64,000 nucleotides of DNA from contig CP136068.1 of assembly GCA_032622095.1 (NCBI GenBank), positions 124,069,989 through 124,133,988 of the forward strand. The letters are read 5' to 3'. Shown one piece after another: positions 44,060-56,457 of the stretch (its first letter is position 1; every line of letters starts with the position of its first letter). The notes beneath the pieces are model-generated. The model saw only the letters and a program-made list of their open reading frames with translations, had not been told where the DNA came from and did no database searches. The position numbers and the translations under genes were made by a program. This stretch comes from Siphonodentalium dalli (lineage: Eukaryota > Mollusca > Scaphopoda > Gadilida > Siphonodentaliidae).

Positions 44060-45263
44060 GGCTGCTAGCACTCCACTGGAGAGGCAATTTAGCCTTTCGT
44101 AGGGGTGGCTAAATAGTGCACATCAAGAGATGCAAATATTGCCTCTCCGATGAGCAATATTGCCTCTCCACTATTTAGAGTGTACATGTATTATCCCGTG
44201 CATTATTGCCAGCGCGTGAACGTCCCCTGAAGTTAAGCCATCTAGAACATAGTCGATGGCGGGGTTGTTGTTGTTGTTGTTTTGGTGTTCATTTGAGCGA
44301 AAAGGAGCAGAAGAGCAGAAAAGGAGCAGAAGTTTTTTCCTGTGTCATCTCCGACATTCACCCCCGGATACACACCTGTCCCACTCCCGCTTCACCCCAG
44401 CGCATATGTTTTCATTGATAGCCGTTGTCCCATGGGCATTTTATTTATAGATAATTGGTTTTTCCGGTTTAAAAGTCGAACTGCGCGACTAGGAGGCAGA
44501 GTACGGTAAAAGGTGTAGTTGGGAATTTCAATTTTGTTTATTGTCCTTTACATTATTATGCCAATAATGTTGATTTTTTGTTTGTGACAAGCTATGTCAA
44601 TTACCAATAAAAGAAATTTAAAAGATAATTTTTAAGTCTTATATTTCAACTTTTATAGATATTTTTCGTTCTGCAGCCCACTGATTGTTGTGGTCGGAGA
44701 CGGCCGAGTCGGCCACCGGTTCGTTAATTAGGTGCTGGTTGTTATTGTTATTTTAACGGAATTCTGAGTTGGTCATTCGCGAAACAAATATATTTTATAT
44801 TCTATAATTACAATCATGGGTATATAATATATGATCTTGAGCGCGTTACCATTTCTGACTATATATGGTTTTATTGTAATATATATAGGGATATGATGTT
44901 ATACATTTATCGTGCAAGGAAACAAAAAAAATCAGAATGATGACACAAATGAAGCTTCTTATATCGTGAAGGCAAACAATAAGTTATTTGGAGATTGGAT
45001 TATTGTGTGCAGTTATTAATTATTTTTTCAGTTCTTTATACCAAGAAGCAACAAAAAGCTAAATATTGCTTTCAACCTATCAATTAATGTATTAAAATCC
45101 ATTGTTTTTTGTCTTCTCAAAACATTTTAATCAATTCTGTGTAGAATGAATTAGATGATGATATGTGACAATCAATGTTTTTCGCGGATATACCAAGAGA
45201 AATTCTATATTGAAAATGTCTCTCACGTTTTGCCCAGATTTATGAAAAACGTGCGTCTGCCCC
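44060..45263. other. Mostly featureless AT-rich stretch
   Basis: Contains a small repeated motif at 44075-44178 ('gagaggcaatttagcc', 'attgcctctcc' twice, 'ctatttag') and the 44750-44880 dispersed repeat. Otherwise nothing recognised. Confidence 0.5.
44750..44880. repeat. Dispersed repeat shared with 53225-53345
   Basis: Common order in both places: 'taacggaattctga', 'aatatattttatatt', 'ataatatgatcttg', 'tttctgactat'. Boundaries unclear. Confidence 0.6.
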
Positions 45264-45267
45264 TTGT

Positions 45268-45718
45268 GGTTACACTGGTGTAAATAAGGTTCGGAGAGAC
45301 CTCTAGCGGATGCGGGAGGAATATATAGGAGAGAATAAAATAGACACTGGGCCCTGATTGGTCAATAGCCTTGTGTGCTTTTTGCATAAAAAAATCATCA
45401 CACCTCTTCCCTATGATTTCCCATAGGTAAGATAGCCATTGGCACAGGAATTAACCATTTGTAGTGAAGTTTGAATTTGTTGGTGTGGTCTAAAATATGA
45501 CAGTATTTTTTTATGCGGATCTGACACTAGTTACGAAAACACAAGATTTAAAGGCGAATTCCCTGCTAGACAGATATGATTTTTTTGTGTAAAAAGTTTC
45601 CCGAAATGTCAATTTTTCAGATTAAAAAAAAAAATTGGACCCATGGTTCATATAGCCAACAGCATACGCTAAAACGTTAGCACTGAGGCCTATGGAAAAC
45701 ATTTACACCAGTGTAACC
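45268..45718. mobile_element. 451-bp repeat with 18-bp TIRs (left copy)
   Basis: Starts GGTTACACTGGTGTAAAT and ends with its inverse complement. Nearly identical to 46621-47056 except for a ~15-bp segment ('aggtaagatagcc...') and a few bases. A shorter relic is at about 30907-30960. Confidence 0.85.
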
Positions 45719-46620
45719 TAAAGGGAAAAATGAACTTTTTGGCATTTTTGATTCCTGGGAGTCACTTTAAAGTATTTTAATGCATTTTTCACAGCCTGGT
45801 CTTTCAGTCCAATGAATCTCCCATGCATGGTGTGGCTATTCTTGCTGCTGATGTCTTCTTTCACTTCCATCGGCCAAAAAAATGGTATGATTTTTCATAA
45901 AAAATGCCAATTTTTCAAGGTATTTTCAAAAAATTTCAAGGTGGTAATTGTCACATGATAATGCAAATTACCCATTACATGAGCATGTCAATGACACACA
46001 TACCAATTGTTATAAGAAGCTAATCTAACAAGTATTTTGGATTTTATAGCCAGTGATATACAGATATATATAATAAAAGTGTCTCATTTTCACTGGTGGG
46101 TATGGCCATTTGAAGGTTAATAGCACTAAAACTTGGGCACATTTAAGAAAATGCTTCAGCATTTCAAAGAGAGCATATCTTTGTTCAACTAATTCAATAT
46201 ACACCCACATCCAGTTATCTTGGATCACCCTTGCCGACCTGAAAATGTCATATTTTAGTCTTCCATGTGCTGATAAAGTCATGTGCTTGATGCTCAGCTG
46301 ATCAGATCTGGACTCAATGACCTCACATCACCAGAAGTTCTCTCATGGAAAGGATCTTGTACAGTCTTCCATAGCTGATCCAAGTTTGCAACACCAGACC
46401 CCAAAAACTGTGTGAAAATGGGGCCTGAATATGACTTGTGGTGGAAAAATGTGCTTTTTTGATGAATAATGTGTTACAGAGAGTGGGGTTAAATTGTGTG
46501 TGATAAATAAAGAACCACAGAAGTGATATTAATTTTGAACACATTTTTTTCATTCATGGGCAATTCTGAAAAAATGTAGGGTGTTACAATTATTCCGCGA
46601 AAAAGCGGGCTATCGCTTTA

Positions 46621-47056
46621 GGTTACACTGGTGTAAATAAGGTTCGGAGAGACCTCTAGCGGATGCGGGAGGAATATATAGGAGAGAATAAAATAGACAC
46701 TGGGCCCTGATTGGTCAATAGCCTTGTGTACTTTTTGCATAAAAAATTCATCACACCTCTTCCCTATGATTTCCCATTGGCACAGGAATTAACCCTTTGT
46801 AGTGAAGTTTGAATTTGTTGGTGTGGTCTAAAATATGACAGTATTTTTTTATGCGGATCTGACACTAGTTACGAAAACACAAGATTTAAAGGCGAATTCC
46901 CTGCTAGACAGATATGATTTTTTTGTGTAAAAAGTTTCCCGAAATGTCAATTTTTCAGATTAAAAAAAAAAATTGGACCCATGGTTCATATAGCCAACAG
47001 CATACGCTAAAACGTTAGCACTGAGGCCTATGGAAAACATTTACACCAGTGTAACC
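46621..47056. mobile_element. 436-bp repeat with 18-bp TIRs (right copy)
   Basis: Direct-orientation partner of 45268-45718, same ends GGTTACACTGGTGTAAAT / ATTTACACCAGTGTAACC. Confidence 0.85.
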
Positions 47057-47726
47057 TTGTGTGCCTTGTCTTTGTATCGTATGGTCCAGCAAAATAGAGT
47101 TACGTCTCATACTCCGATGACTATTGAACATTCAGTTTTTTTCCAAAAACAATATTTATCGAAAAATAGGCCTGAGTCTGCCAACAAGTTGTTGATTGTC
47201 GTAACTCCGAATTGTGGCCTCGGATTTTGATGACTCCGTGTAAATTAATTCGAGACCACAATCTTCATCATTGATCACTTCTCAGACTAAAAGAGTTTTA
47301 CTGTTGAAAGTCACGTGATCAATTTGCCTTTGAGTTACACGAATCGTGGCCAAATAACTTCGCCCCCGTAATGTTAGATTTAAAGATACACGGTATGATT
47401 AAACAATTCAACTGTTGGACGTATTATGTAGTATATGCACATGTCATATAAAGGGAATTACGCATCAATGAATAATTAGTATAGGCATCTTTAATGAATA
47501 ATTAGTATAGGCATCTTTAATTGGAGGTTAGGATGATCATTCATGGACATCGATTTTCAAACGGGAAAGTAATTTCAAATGCACGTTTTGAGGTTAGAAA
47601 CTATTTCAATGATCGTCTCTGATGAAGAATATCCATGCTTCTTGTCCCATAATATATAAGCGTAGATCATTGTAATAAAGAGCGTTTCAATTCTGATATT
47701 TTATGCTCGTTTTTTTAAGGGGTAAT

Positions 47727-48013
47727 GTACCCTAAATCCGGTCATTTATGGGATCATCTCATTTTCTTTTATATTCAGCAGCATATATGCGACAAATGAA
47801 TGAATTTGAGCCTTGGGTTAGAGCAAAATACACCCGTGTGCTCTACAAACAACATGGTAATTATAACGAAATAATTACCATGTTGTTTGCGTCATTCATA
47901 CATCACATGCGTTTATTTTTCACTGACCCATGGCTCAAATTCATTCATTTGTTGCATATATGCTGTTGAGTATAAAAAGGAGATGGTCCCATAAATGGCC
48001 GGATTTAGTGTAC
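47727..48013. mobile_element. Foldback element, 287 bp
   Basis: Left arm 'gtaccctaaatccggtcatt' and right arm complement 'gtacactaaatccggccatt', continuing through 'tatgggatcatctc', 'gcatatatgc' and 'aatgaatttgagcc.tggg'. The centre is a perfect small palindrome 'aacatggtaattat..ataattaccatgtt'. Confidence 0.82.
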
Positions 48014-48289
48014 GTAAAACTTGTGGGTGATTTTGTGAATTTGTCCGATGCGTGTGCCATAAGAATGATGGTGGGTGCAAGCAATTTCAGTTATGTTTTG
48101 CCTGGTATTCTGAAATTTGGTTAGGAAACTCAGACTAATTTGGTGTCACTTCAAACCATGCATCTTATATTATATAGGTTTATATCTGTTTATAACTCTC
48201 TCGCTCTCGTGAAATATCGGGGTACATGTGAATGACATTTGCAATGCCAGTTTAGATAGTCAGGACGGTGTTCTAGAACGCTGTGTATG

Positions 48290-49410
48290 CAGGGATGTGG
48301 CTAGAGGGTCTCCGCTGGGGGGGGGGGGTATCCACCTTGGGAATTTCCAACTGCACCCCCCCCCCCCTTGAGTCGGAATCACACCAACACAACTTTTTAC
48401 ATAATTCCATTTGCACCCCCCCCCCCCCCTTGTAAGGTACCTCATGCTCAGGCCTAATTTCCTATATATTCATAAGCCATGCTTCTATTTTCCCAGAATA
48501 AGAACATTGCCCCCAAATAAAACAACTAGTGATCTAATTCCAGACAAATGCACGCAGCTACCGACAACAGACCAGGAAACACTGGGCCGACCATGGTTGT
48601 TTGGCCCGGTGTGAGAAAATTTTGAAAACTATATACAAGAAAATCGCAAATCCTAGCATCTAGACTGGCCTCAACTGAAGCTTTCCTAGTGTTGGAAATT
48701 TCAAACCTCATGCTCCCCCTCAGGTTGGAAAATTCTTCAACTGATGACCATTTATGTCTACAAGTTTGACCAAATGTAGTAAAATATTGTTTTGCTAAAC
48801 TAATTAGCAGTTTTGTATTGGCCATGTGGATGGGGTAATGACACACCGGGCCGACCATGGTTCGGCCCGATGTGCGAAAATTTTGAAATCTGAACAAGAA
48901 AATCGCAAAATCCTAACATCTAGACTAGCTTCAAGCCTTCCTACTGTTGGAAATTTCAAACCCTACACCCCCACTTAGGTTGGAAAATTTCCAACTGATG
49001 ACAATTCCAATGACAATGTTGACCAATTGTTTGACAATATTGTTTTCTTAAATTAACTAGAAGTTTTTGACTGGCCACGGGGGAGGGACCAGGACACAAG
49101 CTTTCCAAGTGTTGGAAATTTCCAACCTCTCACCCCCCTAAGGTTGGAAAATTTCCAACTGATGTCCATTTCTGTCAAAAATTTTGACCAAAAATAGGAA
49201 CATATGCAAATATTGGTCGAAAAACAATAAATTCCCCCCAATAAATTGTTTTATAATCAAACTACAAGAACATTTTCAACCTATTGTTGGTGTGAAATTT
49301 CGTTGTGGCAGGTATGAAATTTCCAACTATTGAAAATATAGCTCTCTGCTGGGGGTGTGAGACACCCCCCCCCCCCCACACCCCCCCCCCCCCCTCTAGC
49401 CACATCCCTG
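48290..49410. mobile_element. hAT-type non-autonomous transposon, perfect 8-bp TSD
   Basis: TIRs CAGGGATGTGGCTAGAGGG, with the octamer TGTGTATG at both 48282-48289 and 49411-49418. That combination is diagnostic of hAT. The interior has repeated 'gttggaaatttccaac' palindromes, poly-C tracts next to both ends, and two ~300-bp internal near-repeats beginning 'gaccatggtt.ggcccg.tgtg'. No transposase. Confidence 0.9.
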
Positions 49411-49856
49411 TGTGTATGACTTCACACGACGTCTGTTCCATATAGGTCGGCAACTGAATGTATTCTTATATGTTTGAAATAGTGCGAGGGTCCGATTAAT
49501 AACATGCTAATCTGGATAAACAGGACTTGCATGTGATCTGCAAGATATACACAGAACGACACGGGTGTGTTTATATGTGTCTGTCGATACGACCCGAGTG
49601 CTAGCGCGTACGAACAGAACGAGGGACACAGCCTTGAGTTCTATCCTTCCGTGATGGCACAAGTGCCGCCTCAACAAACCTATTTCTATAGTTTACTCAT
49701 GCACATACATGGCTTGATTTGTAATGTGCGGTGTTGCGTTTTAATATTCCCGATTACATGATTGAGGGAGCGTCATTTACGTCGAGTGACGTCAACGAAA
49801 TTCGTAGGGAACTCGTCCTCCATACAGATTTGTAAATATGGAACAACAAGAACACT

Positions 49857-49910
49857 GTTATTCTACAATAAGCGTGTGATACAAATCATGTATTACACGC
49901 TTATTCGTAG
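49857..49910. repeat. Short perfect-arm hairpin
   Basis: 'ctacaataagcgtgtgatac' pairs with 'gtattacacgcttattcgtag' around a small loop. It could be a hairpin relic of a MITE. Confidence 0.6.
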
Positions 49911-50435
49911 AGTTTGTCAGTTTCTGTATGCGGTCGGTTGTATATATACGTGCATTGGAGTGATTTCACCACGAAACTAACCCTCTGTGCGTATTTCCTC
50001 CACCCGTAAAACTGACAACGCCTTGGTATGACCGAGCAGCTGAAATGACGACAAACCATCACGAACCACATCAAATTTAAGATTGTTTGCCCATTGTTGT
50101 GAGGACGAAACTTATTTCCGACAAGATTGTGGGATATACATGGATATTTGATACCCGGATGTTGGCTCCGCCTCGGGATTCAAAATCGACAGACATGTAC
50201 CAAATATCCACGTTGTTGTGGAGATCACTTATAATGTACCACTAAATGTCGCATTGGGGTAGCACCGATATATAGGAACAAATGCCTTATAATTCCATCG
50301 CCGAAGTTCACGCAGTTTCGGACATGTTTTAAGTATCTGAATTGGTCAGCTCAGCATGAAGATGAGTCAGACTCGAGGCGTGAAAATATGGAAAGGTCTC
50401 CTGAAACAATACAATTAGACTAAGTGTCAACAATT

Positions 50436-50499
50436 GGACCTATAGGTTTTGGTTCCCTGATCCGCGTGACGCGGATCAGGGAGCCAAACCTATAGGTCC
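50436..50499. repeat. 64-nt near-perfect hairpin
   Basis: The arm ggacctataggttttggttc + cctgatccgcgt pairs with its inverse complement at one mismatch and one bulge, with essentially no loop. No TIR element around it was recognised. Confidence 0.8.
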
Positions 50500-50987
50500 A
50501 GACCGCGTCATTCATTGGAGGTCAAACATGTTCAATGATACGAGGGAGGCATTATTCTAATTGTTTGGGTGTGAATTCGGTTGAGTTTTTTTTGGCTTTC
50601 TGCGTTGGGCGATTTTTTGTAGCCGTGAATTAATATTGGGTAAATTGTTACCCTGCGTGTTCGCGTGGTGCTGTTGTACTATTATATGCACCATTGTGTT
50701 GGGTAAACGTTTACCCAACGCGATTTAGAGTGTACGTTCATGTTGCATCAGCGTCAAATTTTCTTGATCGTGATTTGCGTCTCATCCGTGTTGTTTACTA
50801 TGAAATATAAAACACATCAGTCATACGTGTTCTACAAAAATGTAAGACGATATATGCATTATTCATATGGAATTGGGTTCCAATGATATGTCATTACACA
50901 TGGAGTTTATAACACACATAGCTACTAACTACAGGTGTAAGTTTCGAGAACCCCTCTATCAACAAGTTAATTTAGTTTAGAGCACAT

Positions 50988-51762
50988 CAACCCTTCCATG
51001 ACTGGAGATTCCTGCAAGTTTGGCGAAAACCCGGTGCCAATGTATTCTAGGGAGCCTCGCACATATTATAATTTTAACGGGACGCTTAGTGTTCGGATAT
51101 AGCGTCATGTGAGGCAAAGTGAGATCAATATTAGGCGAGGCCGTAGGCTGAGCCTATATATAATATTGATCTCGCTGAGCCTCACATGACCCCATATCCG
51201 AACACTAAGCGTCCCGTAACGTATTTATTATGTCAGTGGACAAAATCCAGCATATCCCAGCATATCCCTTTAATTAATCTTGAGCTTGATAGTTAATTTA
51301 TGAGTTTTTAGAATTCCTCAAATACATCCGACTCCGCTTATGCAGGTTTTGGTACATGGTACCAGGTATTTATGTCTACTATGTCTTTCGCAAAAATGAT
51401 TTCCGACAGCCGACAGATATCACCTTTCTTAGCGCCAAAACACACCATAAATATCCCCTAGGCAACAGAGTTTTCTGAAAAACAAGATGGTGGATAAGCA
51501 CCTAATATTGATTTCATATGGGGTCACTGACCTAATATGGGTTCATATACCGTCACTATTTATCGACGCTGATTGGCTAATCGCAAGAGCTGACATAATA
51601 AAAGATAATACATTGGTCTAAACACTATTTACTTTGACCTTCTAAGCCAGTGCATTATCGTATATATACCAGGCTCCCTATGTGAGACCCGCATATATAA
51701 GAAAATGCACTGGCATGTGATCTGTAATGCTGCACTAGCGCAGCTCTCGTCGTGAAATGGTT
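50988..51762. mobile_element. Decayed piggyBac-like element with nested foldback
   Basis: Left 'tcaacccttccatgactgg' and right 'gtcgtgaaatggttaa' resemble the CCCTTTCAGTGCCAGG...TTAA ends at 24.4 kb. A degenerate 69-nt hairpin lies at 51646-51715 ('ccagtgcattatcgtatatata ... cgcatatataagaaaatgcactgg'). Confidence 0.4.
51077..51218. repeat. Foldback, 142 nt, long near-perfect arms
   Basis: Arms 'acgggacgcttagtgttcgg' + 'atatagcgtcatgtgaggca' pair with the complement at the right ('cctcacatgaccccatatcc' + 'gaacactaagcgtcccgt'), with 'gatcaatatta' / 'taatattgatc' inside. Confidence 0.82.
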
Positions 51763-51764
51763 AA

Positions 51765-54100
51765 GCGTGGATATGAACATGCTATCTGAGTCAGGAATAA
51801 ATGGCTCCTTATCAGCGTAATCGACTCTCTCTTCTCCGTAGTCTGTGGCCTCTTGGCCTCCACCGAACACCAATCGAATGGAGCTAATGAGCGCCAGATT
51901 GTTTTATTGACGAGTTAGCACCCCTGGGATAAATCCGTTTGATAAAGTCTGTTTTATTAGCATTTGATTAATTTGTCGATCAATGTCATCGATCACATTT
52001 GTTGGTATTGCTGCACACTAAGCATCGATCTGATATGCTACGCACACTATGATTGTGCCAGCGTTCTTATTTGGCCACAATTAGAAGTGTTACCAGCTGC
52101 CGCTGACTGAGAACATTTAGTTGACGAATGTCCAGTCGCGAGTCCATCAACCGACTTTAAACATAAAATAGTTTTATCATATACAAGGAGAAATTATATT
52201 TAAACAGATGAAAATTCCGATAAAAATCGATAAATGAGACGTTTACGAACGTTTTTCTGTAAAAGTAGTCCTTAGCTGACAACAAAACCACATCCCTTAA
52301 CAAGCCTCGTGTGAGTGGAAATTGCATGTGGACTTTGTCGTGAACATAATAGGCACAACGTCAAGAGGTTCACATATGTTTGAAAATAAACGTCGAAGTA
52401 AGCAAACATAATACAATATTTGTTTTGGCTGAACATATCGTCGCATATATACGTAATATATACTGTCGACGCAAACAAATCTGTATTTTGGTCACGTATG
52501 CATATAAATTTATGTTTGGACAATACATTCATATTATCAGGATACTGTTGTGTCAAGAAGAAGAACCGTAACACCATACTGCTGATGTTAGGTTTCAATG
52601 TGATGCCTACCCCATGGTGTGCACCCCAATGGTATGCAAATGAGCAGCACGCCTTTACCGACAAGTAACTTAATTAGGGGTTCATTAACGCCACCGGTGT
52701 ATACTGTTGGCCAAATATTAGAAAGACGTGGGCCGATGTAGGTTTTATAAATAGATTGGGTCGCTTTAAAAGATGTAGTGCTACCCCGAATGCGGTTATT
52801 TTGGGACGCGTTAAAGTTGTACTGCGACCCCGAGTCCGGTAAAAGCTGTAGTTGGAATGTCCAAGTTCGTGAAAGTTCTATTGACTATGCCGATGATTTG
52901 AGAAGCTTTATTGTTTTAGGATATTGTAGAAATGCTAATCTGGCCGGGTCAAATTGAGCTATAGCGATGGGACATCTCGCAGGACAACACATTTCGGGTT
53001 TTCGAGGGGTGCGTATTCGCTGGATGTCTTATAGTTGCAGTATGTAACCATTATGACCGCGTTAATTGCTTTCGACGTTTATGTATGAACAATGGCTGGG
53101 CCATGCACTCTTGGCGGGAACACAATACCTCCGATTTTTTATCCGCATTTAGAAGCTTTCTGGTGTGGTGAATGAGAAACCTGCAGTAATAAGCCGTAGT
53201 TTTTTGTAATAATTTGAAGGATTAGTTGTTTAACGGAATTCTGAGGCGGTGCATTAATGTAACCAATATATTTTATATTATAATTTATATTTATGGCTAA
53301 TAATATGATCTTGGGGGCGTTTCTGACTATGGTTTTCTTGTTTGCACTGTGCATATGTTTAGTCCTGTGGGTAGGTGTAGCAGATAACTATTTCTCGGCC
53401 ATAGGCCTCCGTGGGGAGCTCATTGTGCATACATTTGGGGACATGGACATTCTAGATTACGAATGTCAACTTTTAGTTTAAAACATGAACGTTCTAGATT
53501 ATGAATGTCGATTTATGGTATTTAAACCATGGTATAAAGTGCCCATTTATGAGAAATAGAAGGTTCGAGGTAGAATAACAGAGCTGGGTTTTAAGTAAGG
53601 ATAATAGCTGACAACTGTACATTATTTCATTGAAAGGACAGACCGAGGCCACATGTCTAGATCGTTCCATTTGTTGAAATAATAAACAATTTTAAGCTCT
53701 TATCCGGCTTTAAACCTGGAATCACTCAAAACGTTGCCTCTGATCAAAATTATTAACCAAAAATAATAAGTTAAATAGTGGATGTATACGACGTATGCTG
53801 CCCTGTCCACCCGCCCATTGGTTCCGCGTATGGCGTGACATCTTTTCCCATTTCTAACTTAATGGACTAAAATTATCCTATATTATCGTATTTCGGCAAT
53901 CGTTGTAAATTATTTATCTCGACGTATTTTGGAATTTGGTAGAGAATTATAAACTGAATGACTTACACGTGTATTTGTGCATGCGGTATATAAAATAGCA
54001 GATTAGACTATGGGATAATTTCTTATTAATGGTTACAAATGGTTTGTGGTAAGGGATGTTACAGAATGCCACGCGGGACCGGAATTAGATTCCACCGCCG
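51765..54100. other. No gene recognised
   Basis: Apart from the repeat at 53225-53345, I see only short frames without splice or domain support. Confidence 0.5.
53225..53345. repeat. Dispersed repeat shared with 44750-44880
   Basis: See shared blocks 'taacggaattctga', 'aatatattttatatt', 'aatatgatcttg', 'tttctgactatggtttt'. This copy continues for a further ~100 bp not present in the other. Confidence 0.6.
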
Positions 54101-54197
54101 AATACAGAGACTCTATATGTATACCCCCTCTGCCATGTTTCTAGTTATCAGTCACATGGCTATTATATTAATTGACAACCTGTGATTAGAATTGTTA

Positions 54198-54772
54198 TCT
54201 CATATATATTTTTGAAGACCTCTGTTTGTCTGTCTGTCTGTCTGTGTGTCTGTCTGTCTGTATGTCATTTATACAAATCTACGATTCTCGGCCGATCGGG
54301 ACGAAACTTGGTACGTGTGTGTAGTTTGACCAGGCGGTGGACGTTGTCGCATTGGCGAGCCCGTGCGGCGCCCGCTTCGTGCATGCGCAGACGAGATCTC
54401 GGAAACGGGTGGAGCTATCGACTTGAAATTTGCTATGTGAATGTATCTTGCCCCGGATACGAATTTTATCGGGTCGCCGAGCCAGTGCGACGCCAGCTTC
54501 GCGCATGCGCAGATGAGATCTCGGAAACGGGTGGAGCTATCGACTTGAAATTTGCTATGTGAATGTATCTTGCCCCGGATACGAATTTTATCGGGTCGCC
54601 GAGCCCGTGCGGCGCCAGCTTCGCGCATACGCAGACCAGATCTCGGAAACGGCTGGAGCTATCGATTTGAAATTTGTTTTTTGAATAGCCCGAACAACAT
54701 CGGGCTGGGTAGAGCTATCGACTTGAAATTGGGTTTTTGAATAGCCCGGACAACGTCGGGCTCATCGGCTAG
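54198..54772 (+). mobile_element. Helitron 1, family A (non-autonomous)
   Basis: Starts A|TCTCATATATATTTTTGAAG after host A (54197). It contains a CTGT microsatellite and two to three near-repeats of 'agatctcggaaacgggtgga'. It ends with the hairpin GCCCGGACAACGTCGGGC, then TCATCGG, then CTAG (54769-54772). A 5' TC, a 3' hairpin about 8 nt before CTAG, and insertion between A and T are the classical Helitron features. A second internal hairpin (gcccgaacaacatcgggc, 54688-54707) marks an older internal end. Confidence 0.85.
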
Positions 54773-55720
54773 TCTCATATATATTTTGAAGACCTCTGTC
54801 TGTTTGTCTGTTTGTCTGTTTGTCATTTATACAAATCTACGATTCTCGACCGATCGGGACGAAACTTGGTACGTGTGTGTAGTTTGACCAGGCGGTGGAC
54901 GTTGTCGTATTGGCGAGCCCGTGCGGCGCCCGCTTCGCGCATGCGCAGACGAGATCTCGGAAACGGGTGGAGCTACCGACTTGAAATTTGCTATATGAAT
55001 GTATCTTGCCCCGGATACGAATTTTATCGGGTCGCCGAGCCCGTGCGACACCAGCTTCGCGCATGCGCAGACCAGATCTCGGAAGATTCTCGACCGATCG
55101 GGACGAAACTTGGTACGTGTGTGTAGTTTGACCAGGCGGTCAATATGAGCTCATCAGATTTCAGATCCGAGATCAACTTTTCACGTGCCGAGGTCAAATC
55201 TGTTTTTACGCCGTTTTGCGCTAATATATTTCAGTTCGGTGCTCACAAATCGATTCGATATAGCGCGAATAATAAATTGCCAGTCATATAATTTGCATGT
55301 GGCGCTTCCTCTTTCCAGCGATGTATCACACGCCTGTGTCCGTTTAAAGTTTCTACCTTAATTATCGGGAAGAACGCAGGACCATGATTCGGTCATCGAA
55401 AAGCATTCCGTAAATCTATTAGCCGTCAAGAGACGTGATCGCGTTTAACTCTTAACCGGCCGATGTCGCGTTAACTCATCACCGGCCGAGGTATCCGCAA
55501 ATGATATTGGGCAATATATATATCTCGGAAACGGGTGGAGCTATCGACTTGGAATTTGGTATGTGAATGTATCTTGCCCCGGATACGAATTTTATCGGGT
55601 CGCAGAGCCCGTGCGACGCCAGCTTCGCGCATGCGCAGACCAGATCTCGGAAACGGGTGGAGCTATCGACTTGAATTTTTTTTTTTGAATAGCCCGGACA
55701 ACGTCGGGCTCATCGGCTAG
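54773..55720 (+). mobile_element. Helitron 2, family A, with internal insert
   Basis: Begins TCTCATATATATTTTGAAGA on the base after the previous CTAG and ends in hairpin + CTAG at 55717-55720. The middle (about 55140-55515) is non-repetitive sequence ('caatatgagctcatcagatt ... gatattgggcaatat') between two family A fragments. This looks like captured or nested DNA. Confidence 0.82.
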
Positions 55721-56457
55721 TCTATCTATCTATTATATATTTTGGAAGATCTGTGTGTCTGTGTGTCTGTCTGTAATCGATGGACTCGAAAACGATCGAG
55801 CCGATTTCGATAAAACTTGGTATGTGGGGATATTTTCGGCCGGGGAGTGACATGGGCCTATTAATTTGCCCGTGCGACGTGACCTTGACCTTGAAATCGG
55901 GTAATTTCAAGGGCAAACGCCCGAATATCACGGGATTTCGATGAAACTTGGTATGTGGGGCTACTTTCAGCCGGGGAGTGGCATAAACCTATTAGTTTGC
56001 CCGTACGACGTGACCTTGACCTTGAATCGGGTCATTTCAAGGTCAAACGCCCGAATATCACGGGATTTTGATGAAACTTGGTATGTGGGGGTACTTTCGT
56101 ATGGGGAGTCTCATAAGCATATTCATTTGCCCGTGCGACGTGACCTTGACCTTGAAATCGGGTCAATTCAAGGTCAAATCGCGAATTTTGATGGGATTTC
56201 GACGAAATTTGATACGTAGGGTTACTTTTGTCCACTGAGTGTATTGGACGGGTCGAGTCGTGACCCCGACCTGACATTGACCTTCAAAATGATCAATTCG
56301 AGGTCAAATCGGGTAAAACCGGATGGATTTCGACGGGTACATTTGTCGGGTACTTTTGTCCGGGCAGTGTATTGGACTGGTCAAATCGTGACCCCACTTG
56401 ACCTTTAAAATGGACAATTCAAGGTCAAAGCCCGGACGAAGTCAGGTCACCTTCTAG
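55721..56457 (+). mobile_element. Helitron 3, family B
   Basis: Starts TCTATCTATCTATTATATAT and ends 'cccggacgaagtcaggtcac' + CTTCTAG (CTAG 56454-56457). The body is about four ~130-150 bp subrepeats: 'atttcgatgaaacttggtat', 'cccgtgcgacgtgaccttga', 'caaggtcaaac'. Confidence 0.78.

Larger units (their letters stand above)
45268..47056. mobile_element. LTR-like composite: two 0.45-kb repeats around a 902-bp interior
   Basis: TTGT precedes the left copy (45264-45267) and follows the right copy (47057-47060). The inner flanks of the two copies do not match each other as direct duplications. That is what a unit inserted as a whole would give. The interior (45719-46620) has no recognised coding domain. 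Confidence 0.45.

Noticed and set aside
52272-52668. Overlapping 130- and 82-codon frames on opposite strands
   Set aside because: Opposed overlapping frames in AT-rich DNA with no splice, start-context or domain evidence.
54182-54628. Overlapping long frames on both strands (126 and 119 codons) in the Helitron array
   Set aside because: They lie inside non-autonomous Helitron bodies, recur wherever the subrepeat recurs, and resemble no Rep/Helicase.
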